In this document: positions 9,301 through 18,500 of the stretch, piece by piece
Layout: each line of letters opens with the position of its first letter
How positions within the stretch are numbered: position 1 is the first letter of the stretch
Assembly: GCF_013426205.1 (NCBI RefSeq)
Contig: NC_089422.1
Location: 9,327,001 to 9,391,000 of the forward strand
Length of the DNA: 64,000 bases
Source: Metarhizium brunneum
Taxonomy: Eukaryota > Ascomycota > Sordariomycetes > Hypocreales > Clavicipitaceae
Direction: 5' to 3'
Translations under genes and position numbers: made by a program
The notes under the pieces: model-generated
What the model saw: the letters and a program-made list of their open reading frames with translations, nothing else
Told to the model about the DNA's origin: nothing
Database searches by the model: none

Positions 9301-11399
9301 AAAAAGATGGGAGAAGTGCTCTTCGGCACATTCAACATGCTCGCGGAAGCTTGTCGGAGAAGGTGATTCGCGCGGTGGTAAACTTGCTAAAGGATGATGA
9401 CGAGAAGGTCCGCCATGACGCCAGCAAAATCTTGTCGAAACAATCAGCACTGCCGCAAGATGTGTTTCAAGCCATGGTGAGGCTGGCAACAGGCCCTGAT
9501 AAAGATCTTCGTCCATATGTCCTGTGGGCCCTGCGGGAGGAAACCACGTTGCCACAAGACGTGTTTCAAAGCTTGGTGGACGTGCTGAAGCACGGCTCCA
9601 GCTATGAAGTGGCTGAAAAATTGTATATGGATGTGGGTGCGCAATCAGCACATCTGCCGCAAGATGCATGTGTGGTTAAAGCCCTAGCGAGCCTGCTGAA
9701 GGGCCCTGTCAATGAAGTTCGCGACCGAGCTGTTGAGGCCTTGGCGATATGGGGTATACATGTAACCGCGCTGCCGCAATACGTGGTTCAAGCGCTGGTA
9801 AACCTGCTGAAGGACCCTAGTGCTGTCAATCAAGTTCGCAGGGACGCTGTTCGGGTCTTGAAGAGGCAAACCGCGCTGCCGCAATACGTGGTTCAAGCCC
9901 TGGTAGACCTGCTTCACGACTCTGATAATCATGTTCGCAGGTACGCTGTTCAGGCCTTGAAGAGGCAAACCGCGCTGCCACAATACGTGGTTCAAGCCCT
10001 GGTAGACCTGCTTCACGACTCTGATAATCATGTTTGTTTACATGCCGTCTCTGCCTTGTATAAGCAATCATGTCTCTCGCAAGATGTGCTTGAAGTATTG
10101 ATGAAGATGCTACAGAGCCCTGACGACAGAGTGCTTTTATCCAGCGCAGAAGTGCAAGACACGGAAGAGTCGCGTAAAGACCTGCTGAAAGAGGTGGCAG
10201 GAGTCTTGCTCTCGTCGGACGACGTCTTTTTTGAACAAATGGTCCATCTGCTCAAAAACGGTCCCATAATTACCCAGCGATGCATTGCCGGTTCCTTGTC
10301 CCACCCGGGCGTGTCAACAACGAAGGTGATTCAGATGATGGCGCATGCGAAGGACCATCCTGATGCACTCGTGCGGATGGAAGCGGCGCGGGCCATGAAC
10401 CGTCGAAGGCTGTATGAGGACGCGCTGCCGGAGGAATTGGCTCTGGCGCTTGAATATCTGCTCAAAGACTCGGACAAATCGGTACGTATGACTGCATTAC
10501 TTGTCTTGAGACATGAGCCCGGTCCGTGGCGTCTCGGTCTGCAGGAGGAGCTTGCCAAGGTGGCTGTCGACTTGCTCACGAATTCTGAAGAAGACGTACG
10601 AAAGCGTGCCATTTCTTGCAGTAGCCAACTAGTAGGGCTGTCTGAAGAGGTGGTTCAGGCCGTGGCAAATCTGCTAGAGGATCCCGACACAGACATACGG
10701 CAGGAGGCTATTCAGTCTCTCGACTTTAACAAAGTAACCAGAACGTTACCGACAACCGTCTTCCAAAGGATGACATGCTTACTAGAGGACCACGACCAAC
10801 GCACCAGACAGTGTGCATTCAACTCATTGACTTCTCACAAAGCCCTTCCAAAGGAGGTGCTTCAGGCACTTGCATTAACCTTGCACAATCCTACACGCGA
10901 AAGACGAGTCCAGGCGGCAATCATTCTGAGTGTCCAAGTAGAGCTACCACTTGATGTACTGCAGGCAATGGCCAATCTGCTCAAGTTTCCAGAGGACACT
11001 CAGAGTGATAATGTCGCCATGACAGCCTTCGATCATCTTGCAGCTTTGCCGGACCAAAGTTTCTGCTCAAAACTTGCCGAGATGGACGGCCAATGCTTCA
11101 CCAGACTATATCGAAAGTGGCTACGACGAGCCTTTTCGGATCACAGGTTTATCTACGAGAAAAACAAAGTCTACCACATTCACCTACCCCGTGGATACCA
11201 AGAAATTCCAGTGCCTCAGTTTCAGCGTGCTGTCCAGGCAGCCCAAAAAGCCCTGAATATTCCTGAGATTAAACCATTATCAATCAAAGATTCGTATCAG
11301 CAGCTCACATGCCAAGTTGAGCAGGACGAGGCTGCACACATGGCCGACGCAAACATCCGTGAGCCGCCGTCTGCACCGCAAAGTGAGAAACAACCTTGA
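6347..11399 (+). CDS. NLR-like receptor: alpha/beta hydrolase, NACHT, HEAT repeats
   Basis: Two exons, 6347-7222 and 7314-11399. The 91-nt intron (GTAAAT...CTTAC...TAG) joins QPKE to LVHEDSATLIGG in frame, giving 1,653 residues. I prefer the ATG at 6347 (MASSHENK) to one at 6218 because the upstream residues look like leader. Residues 25-230 form an alpha/beta hydrolase of the PGAP1/SesB-like type: IAIHGLDTQSPGTW near 28-41 and FIASCLGGIILIKAL near 121-135, with Cys125 where Ser is usual. Residues 238-262 are a strong hydrophobic segment. NACHT follows, with Walker A GRAGVGKTT (444-452), Walker B LFLLDGLDEI (about 535-544), and HLTFQEYFAARYF further on. From about 960 to 1520 there are HEAT-type repeats of 30-35 residues, some almost identical. 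This is the architecture of fungal NOD-like receptors, which act in non-self recognition and programmed cell death. The ligand is unknown. Confidence 0.88.
9765..10034 (+). repeat. Near-identical HEAT repeat units (99-bp period)
   Basis: Inside the NLR-like gene. The DNA at 9861-9935 and 9960-10034 matches at 74 of 75 positions with a 99-base offset (33 codons). A related unit starts near 9765 and shares about 29 bases exactly before diverging. Each encodes a LPQYVVQALV(D/N)LL helix pair. Neighbouring repeats before and after are far more diverged. Confidence 0.9.
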
Positions 11400-12380
11400 A
11401 TTGGATAAACTAGCCAAGGAGACCTACAAAGCACCAGGATCTTAGGCTGCTAAACTTGACGCTTCTGTCTCTTGGAATATAGCTCCTGTATAACTTCCGA
11501 GGGACAAAGAAGCTTTCTATTCTGTCCCACTTTGGGCCAACAATTGAACATCTCGATAAGATTTAGGATAAACTTGCCAGTAAGCAAGACTGATAGCATT
11601 ACGAAAGAACCTGAGGAAGACGTATAATGAGAAAATTAGTACCAGACTGTATCACCATAATGTACGTGGTAATTTATTGTTCTAGTTTAGGTTGGAAAAT
11701 GTATCGATGTACCATCTATCGTTGGCGTACCTCATTCAGCTAAAGACGAGACCTGGAGATGTGGTCTTGACTCAGTAGATTCAGATTAAACGTTGGACTT
11801 GTTTCTCCTGCCAGTTTTTAGTCATCTTGGGCTTCAATACGGCACACTATTTGGTGTTGAACGTGCTCTTGTAGTGTCTCCCAGCACCCTAGTCGAATCA
11901 CAAAGAGTTCAAGGTACTATTCTATTTTACAAGCGGTCACAAGAGCCATTGGCAGATGTAACGCTTTTTCACATTTGCAGTGCCAGCTCAGTAGCTCCAA
12001 TGCCCATTTTTGAAACATTAAAGGCGAGATCGACTACACCAATCCAGCCCAATGGATGCGGGCGCACCGTTTTTTATCATCAGCAACTCACGTAAAGCGT
12101 GACAATGCCAGGTGTGCAGCATACTGTCACGGTGCAGATGCATAAATTGTCAGCAGCACGAAAATATACAAATAGTGTTGAATATGTCAAAAAGATGCGT
12201 ATATATAGTATAAAACCGAATGTTGAGGGAGTCTAGTTGACGTAATGCTATCTGGGCGGACAAAGGCGCAACCAAGGTCAAGACAAAATAACTCAATACA
12301 TCAGACTACTACCAAGTTTCTTTCCCCTAAATGTCCTCTAATCTGAGTTACGGCTCACAACTCCCTAGTCTCCATCTGTT
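11400..12380. other. Intergenic between convergent genes
   Basis: AT-rich 3' flanks of the NLR-like gene and of the secreted beta-rich protein gene. No coding region, tRNA or clear repeat found. Confidence 0.5.
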
Positions 12381-13463
12381 CTACTTGCCAATATTCGTGT
12401 CGGCATCAAGTCCAGGGATATTGGTACCTACAACGTACGCCTTCACCTCTGCATCCTCAGGCTTCAGAGCAGCCAGCTCTTCCTGCGTAAGGTTAGCGAC
12501 CACGCCATCCCGCCTCGTCTCGCCCGGGAAACTCTTCCTCGAAAAGTCCAGCATGATCTGTATCTGGTAGGGCTTTTTGGAATCATCCATGATGGGAACC
12601 GAAGGCGTGTGAGGCCTGGCCTGCGAGTACACGGTCCTGACGCCCTCGGGGGGGAACTGAATGCCGACAATCGTCTCGCCTCCAGGCGGGCAAGAAGACA
12701 CGGGCTTGTCATGCTCGTCCCGCAGCTCAAAGTACTTTTGTCCCAGGGCATCCCACGTCGCCGACTGGCCGGCGAGGCCGGCGAGAGCCACTCTAGACGT
12801 CGTGTTCAGCTCGTGATATAGACCCGTCTCCTTGTGCTTCCACCGCAGGCACGCCGGGAGACACGTAAAGTCAACAGCCGGCACCTTGAAGAAGTTTCCG
12901 GGAATGGACGCCGAGAAGCTCCAGGTCTGGACTTGGCAGAGGTGGCCTTGGGGGCATGTGAGTCTCTTCTTTTCCGTAAACGTGGTCGTCTTGGTCTCGG
13001 TGTTGTCCTTGCCGACCTTGTAGCCGAGCTTGGCGCCCACCTTTGGACCTGCACCGGCGACTTGGAAGGACCATTCGAGGGAGAATTCGCCATTGTGCTC
13101 CCATTTGAATGTGCTGGTGTCGGTTGTTGCTGTGGATGACTCGAACCAGATATCGCCACCGAGGGGTTGGGAGTCTGCGTGGGGGTAAAAGTCGACGTCG
13201 ACTTCGCTGGTTATATTTGAAAAGAAGACGTCGTGCAGCTGAAACATTTCTTCGACGGTGCACCCGCAGACAGGCTTGACGGCGGCGCCTACAAGCGGTT
13301 CGTAGAAGCCTGCTTGGGATGCCCACATTCTTGGAGGGACTAGAGGTTTGACGATGGAGGTGTAGTGCTTGACTAGTTCTGGCTGGATCTGTATAATTTG
13401 TTTCTTTAAGAGACTCATTTCGGAGCCGAGAGCGCCGGCAACAAAAAGGAATATGGGAAACAT
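12381..13463 (-). CDS. Secreted beta-rich protein, possibly aerolysin-fold
   Basis: Intronless frame of 360 residues from the ATG at 13463. Residues 1-15 are a short signal peptide (MFPIFLFVAGALGSE). The body has cysteine pairs near CGC, CPQGHLC and CLPAC that could form disulphides outside the cell. The middle third is a run of alternating Ser/Thr-rich and aromatic strands (GGDIWFESSTATTDTST, GEFSLEWSFQVAG, ETKTTTFTEKK) followed by a Cys-bounded turn and a strand ending in SASIPGNF. That pattern resembles the amphipathic hairpin and strand layout of aerolysin/ETX-MTX2-type beta-pore proteins. This is fold-level inference with no diagnostic motif; it could equally be another secreted beta-sandwich. 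The C-terminal 90 residues are less patterned. A TATA-like TATATAAA lies about 100 bases upstream. It is transcribed towards the NLR-like gene. Confidence 0.65.
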   Translation of the reverse strand: MFPIFLFVAGALGSEMSLLKKQIIQIQPELVKHYTSIVKPLVPPRMWASQAGFYEPLVGAAVKPVCGCTVEEMFQLHDVFFSNITSEVDVDFYPHADSQPLGGDIWFESSTATTDTSTFKWEHNGEFSLEWSFQVAGAGPKVGAKLGYKVGKDNTETKTTTFTEKKRLTCPQGHLCQVQTWSFSASIPGNFFKVPAVDFTCLPACLRWKHKETGLYHELNTTSRVALAGLAGQSATWDALGQKYFELRDEHDKPVSSCPPGGETIVGIQFPPEGVRTVYSQARPHTPSVPIMDDSKKPYQIQIMLDFSRKSFPGETRRDGVVANLTQEELAALKPEDAEVKAYVVGTNIPGLDADTNIGK

Positions 13464-13562
13464 TGTGAAAGTGGTTTTGTTTAGATAGCAAGGCAAGATT
13501 TAATCTTCTCAAAGTCTTTGATAGATTGTTAGAGAGTTGCCGAGTTGTAAAGACGAACAAGT

Positions 13563-13571
13563 TTATATAAA
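13563..13571 (-). promoter_or_regulatory. TATA box of the secreted beta-rich protein gene
   Basis: TATATAAA, about 100 bases upstream of the ATG at 13463. Spacing suits a fungal core promoter. Confidence 0.45.
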
Positions 13572-14550
13572 AGCTACAGTGACTACACGGCTGCCGCGGA
13601 GAACTGAGTTCCGTCTTGGCTCCGTGTCGACCGGTTATTCGGGAAATGAGACGAGTTATGCAATACATTACGTACCCTGCCATCCGGTGAGAAACCGTCA
13701 GGCTATTCCGTTGTAGATGTTATTACTTTCGCGATAATAGGAAGGTCTTTGGATGATCTTCGGGAACGGAAAGTACGCATAAAGAACTCAGGAGATGCAA
13801 ATTTATTGGGCCGGGATATTTATGCATACTCGTGAGTTTTGGAATTATTGACCACTAGTGCCGTAATAAAAGGGCTATAGACAAGGGTTATTCTTAGTAT
13901 ATTACAAGAACCTATATGAAAATGAATATCAAGGCTTGCTAGTCATATTAGTACCAGACATCGACATAGAACAGATCCACGCCCCCGCTCCCGCTCGTCC
14001 GGTAAGTATTGGCAGGGTTTAATGTCGGGGCAGTGTTGTTAAATTGCAAACACCAGGATAACTCTAAATGCAATCGTCCCAGACTGGTGAAGGTTTGCTC
14101 GTGTTTGAGAGACATGACCAGGTTCAAGTGTAACACAGCCGCGTTTCCCCCGCACTTCCCCCGCGTATTTCAAATACCTCAGCCCACGAACGCGTACGGA
14201 AGTCACCGACGCTGCCAAGGAGGCCTCTTGATGGCGAGGCAAATGCCGGAACTGCGCCAGAGTCATACGACTTGGCGTGTAATTATTTGTATTTCGTTGC
14301 AAGTTCAGGGGCGCGGCATTATGCAAAACACTAGAGGCCAACGGTCAAGCTGCGGCTATAGCAGCACGTGGGCGATACATCGCACATTATTCCTGAATAG
14401 TCCACACACTGTGGATAAAATTTCCACATTTCCGAGGAGTTGAATCATGCGATACGTGACGTACCGGTGAATAGTCTTGGAAGCCTGTGTCCGAGTTGGC
14501 GAGTTGTCGCCGGCGGGTACAGCACATGGGAACGATGCCGCCGCTCGACA
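13572..14550. other. Shared upstream region of two divergent secreted-protein genes
   Basis: The genes at 13463 (minus) and 14664 (plus) diverge from this stretch of about 1 kb. No gene is supported inside it. Several CCAAT-like and GATA motifs occur, but no single site stands out. Confidence 0.45.
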
Positions 14551-14553
14551 ACA

Positions 14554-14560
14554 TATAAAG
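14554..14560 (+). promoter_or_regulatory. TATA box of the cysteine-rich secreted protein gene
   Basis: TATAAAG in ACATATAAAG, 104-110 bases upstream of the ATG at 14664. Confidence 0.5.
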
Positions 14561-14663
14561 ACGGCAGTGCAAGCACGAAACTACTCAATCCACCCACAAG
14601 TCTTGGAAATTATCGTGGCAACTATCCCTTCTAACTCATCTACCATACAAGCCTCTTACAACT

Positions 14664-15589
14664 ATGCGTCTCATCGCCACCTTCATGCTTTCTGCCCAGC
14701 TGGCCTTGGGCCTGAATTCCTTCACGGTCGATTCTGACTGTGATAGTCTTTTGGCGCAAGCTTTGGATGGCGGACTTCCTCAGCCTGTACACTGGGCAAA
14801 GGCAGTAAGTACTCTGAAGGAAGACTTCTAGGCAAAGACAGGCTCTAACAAGGCATTAAATAGGGTTGCCAACAAGTAAGCATGGATTTGAATTAATAAC
14901 CTTCCGTATCATTTTGCTGACCAGTTTTAAAGGCCCTTGTTTGTAAAAGCGATCCCACCAAAGACTGCTGCATTTCGAGGATCAAGAATGGCCTTCCTCT
15001 GCCTCTTAGGGTACGTGTGCTTCCATAAGACAGTTACGTTACACTCTAACATGTTCGTAGTATGACGACGCCGTCCCGTACTATGAAAAGTGCGCGGGTG
15101 TTAGCGTCCCTAAACCACGCAAGGAGGACGACATTGTCCTCCCAAGCCTTTCTTGCGAGCTGATCCGCGACTTCCGCTGTGGATTGGGATTCGCTTCCGA
15201 GTTTTGCGACATTGTATACGCGGAACTGGATGTAAGTTCAGATCACATGTCCCATGTTTCTCACAGAGTCTGACTCGAATATTTTTTGCATTAGGGGTGC
15301 AAGAAGGTAAGCACTTTCATGGAGAATATATAAAGCATACTAGGAGATTTACTTATAAAACACCGAATGTAGCGTGAGCAGTGTTCGAAACAAACTGAAA
15401 AGGATTGCTGTGGCGCTTACCCAGCAAAGGTAATTCTGACATGATTGTTAAGTGCTTGGATGACTATTCACTAACGTTTGGCAGAACCCAGAGGCAGTCC
15501 GACGCTACTACAGCAAATGTGTGGGCACATGCAATGTAGTAACAGAAAAGGTTGTAGAACAAGAAGACTGCCTTGCGGTCGGCGAGTAA
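14664..15589 (+). CDS. Cysteine-rich small secreted protein with internal duplication
   Basis: Seven exons read by splice signals: 14664-14804, 14864-14875, 14933-15010, 15061-15231, 15295-15306, 15373-15429, 15485-15589. They join into 191 residues. Every exon is a multiple of three and all six introns (50-66 nt) are phase 0, with CTAAC/CTGAC-type branch sites where visible. Residues 1-16 are a signal peptide (MRLIATFMLSAQLALG). The mature protein has 16 cysteines. It is an internal duplication: GCQQ-ALVC-7aa-CC...YYEKC (residues 48-88) aligns with GCKK-REQC-7aa-CC...YYSKC (135-169), and in both halves the GC motif is alone on a 12-nt micro-exon. No known family is recognised. A secreted, disulphide-rich protein of this size is an effector or antimicrobial candidate; function is inference. 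A TATA box sits about 105 bases upstream. Confidence 0.82.
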
Positions 15590-18500
15590 TGTATAACCTG
15601 TGCTAGATCAAGGCAAGACGTTCGCGGGCATGGCGAGCCTCGATAGGCAGACACGCGCACTATCTCACTAGCTTAGATTTGTTAGGCCTTGTCCAGATGA
15701 CAATGAAGAGGTTTCAGGGGCATACATAGGGTTTCTATTTATATATTACATTCATTTGAATGCAAAATTCTTCGTAATGCGTCAAGACTATTCGTTTGTG
15801 TGTAGAATGCAAGCAAACTAGTACTGAGACTAATTACGAAGAGACACATGAGGGTTCTGAAACATGCTACTGTACAGCAATATAAAAGCAGGTAGTTATT
15901 CAAGGGGTAATTATGTATTGCAAACTTAATACGTAGAGCTATTTCAACTCCAAAGGTTAGGGTTTTAAGCTGGCGATAGCTATTATTATTATAGTTACAC
16001 GCTTGCTAGTCAATACAGGCCAGATTATTTTCTACATTATACTTGCGAATACCAGCCTGATATACTCTATACTTAACGAAAGACAAGGCCCAACTGCAGA
16101 CTTGATATTGTGACCAACCCCATAGTAATTGCGCCAGATATAACCCGAGGATTTCAGAGTGGATATGAAGAATCATGTTACATTGGCGATCCATTGCGGG
16201 GGAGGGCAAGCACAAGGACATGAAATAGTTGTATTATTCTCTCTCAACCCCTTCTCGATCCAAGATGCCGTGGATGTTGCACTAATTTAGGTCAGCAATG
16301 TTCTCACAAAACACGAATGTTGTATTCTCTCCGAGGTTCTTTCTCTATAGCGGTGAGTCATTTTCAGCCCTAGATGAGATAGTACTGCGAACCGGCCTGA
16401 GAAAACATTAATTGCATTTACTAGATTCTTATCTGGTAGGATGTATGCCACGCGGCAGCGATAACACGCTCTGGCGTGATGAGAAACTAGCCTGGCTCGC
16501 ATATGATGCTTTCTAAAACGACACGTAATGTTGCCAAAGTCTTGTAGCAGCGCGAAATAATTCACCGCTCTTCTCTCTCCATTACAATCTGCGGGTAATA
16601 CAACGGGGCCATTCCTGCAAAACTTGTTGACAAGGTTATGCTCAATGCATTATAGGGGGCTTTCTGCATGTCGTTGGCGGTATTGCAAGGGTATAACTCC
16701 ATAGAGGTACAGCTGCCGTAATAAAGAATTGGAGGCATGATGAGAGAAGTATCCGCTAAATTGGGTCTCGCTTCGGCGAGATGGTATGCTTCAAGGCCAT
16801 CAAGGTCTCTACCCCCGTTGAATAGTCTAGTTGGTAGATACAATCACGATGGTATTCTCGAGCGCGAACGGTTATGTCTTGCACACTACAGCCCAAGAGC
16901 AATTCTACCGTTTGCAAGTAAGCCAAGAAGTTTGACGTACCCTATAAAATCGGTCGCTGTAAATTCGCCGCCCGTTTTTGACCACCTAGACGCACGACCA
17001 AGGCAATCCGTCCTATTCTTGATCATCTACCTCGACTAAATATCGCGCTATGGCTGTGTTTGTATGTAAAGCGAGCCATTATTTTAGGTTTCAGACATCA
17101 AATCACGCACGATTCATTGGTTGGTAACGTATCACGTCTCTCCAGCACATGTATGAGAATACCGACGGCCGAGAAGGGCCGAAAAGCCTGACCAGTTTGG
17201 AGGATAAAACTCACAGATGTAGGCTTCGGCTCTTCCTCATTAAAGTCATCGTATCTAGAGAATCTTTGATACCTTGCCCTGAGCGGGGAGCATGTCTGGT
17301 TTCGAGATCCTAAGCAGCTATAATGTTGCTATATTCTTCGGATCTTACGCTGTGTAGAGATAATAGTTACCCTGTATATATAAACAGATTTATGATAATC
17401 ACGGTTCTCTTCTTGGCACTGCCCTGATTAGTTTACCAACTCATTAGAATGTATCCAGTCATGATGGGCTGTATATTTAGGATCTCGTAAGTACTTTGGA
17501 AGATTGAAGTTTAGATTTGCATATTTTTTAACTGCCACGCTTTTGTACCCGAGGGACGATATAGAGGGTCAAGTGCCAATAGAAGCAAAATATGTTACAC
17601 CAACAGCTAAACCATCTGTCTATGTTAGATATATTTTCGAATATTACCTTATATTTCGTGCGAGATTACGACTTCTAAACAACGTAAGGCGTAGTTCTGG
17701 TACTCATAGCGAACTTACTTTGTACCCCGTTTTATTCCCAGTCACTATATTTCACTATAGCTTGAGCACACCGTCTTCCAGTATCGGGCTGATATTTGTT
17801 GTAATCGGCTACTCCAATCATTCACATTATTCAGATCCTGCATTCAGCTCATTCATCAATCATGTGGATATTGCAAAACAGGCTCAAGGCTGTCAGGGAA
17901 AAGAGCGCGCTCTAATTAGACAGCAACTATATCCCTTTATATTCCGTTGACAAAGTCTATGACGAAGGCTATCTTAGTATAAATCTGTCCAGATACGACG
18001 AGAAGAGCCTCAGTTACAGATCCTTGCCCGGGACTCGTAAATATGCTCAGTGGTGCAGCTCCCCAGCCTCTATAGATTAGCTAGCCACGACTACTAGCTC
18101 TTTTTATATCTCAATCCGAGGCCCTTGACAGGTTGATTTGGGCTCATTTAAATGCCATAACCAATTATACACTTGGATAGTCAAGTAAAGTAAGTGATCA
18201 GGTCTGATAGTGTCTACGGGTGCCATTATCTCGCTGCCACCAATTTAATCATCCAGTAATAAATCAACGCATACTTGTATATTATACGCTACTTTTTAAT
18301 AGTTTTCTTAATATTTCATCTTAGGAAAAAGTCTTGAAAGCCTAATCAAGTGGGATGGTTAGCGGACACTTGGTGTAAGATGAAGACGCACTACACATCC
18401 CAACGTCTTCTTCGGAGCAGCTCAGACCTTACAAAAACACTCTTTGGCCAAGAACAGGACACCTGAAGCGCGGCATTACAAGAAAACTCTCTGAGAATAG

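Noticed and set aside
9034..10285. Several minus-strand frames, some with repeated 33-codon units, across the NLR repeat region
   Set aside because: They are the reverse reading of the HEAT-repeat DNA. The plus strand has a single 4-kb frame with clear domains.
16562..16843. 93-residue minus-strand frame with an LYYGSCTSMELYPCN stretch
   Set aside because: It reads somewhat like real protein, but I recognise no family and nothing in frame extends it.
17504..17950. 148-residue plus-strand frame
   Set aside because: Lies in AT-rich DNA; composition is like random AT-rich translation, with no domain or splice partner.
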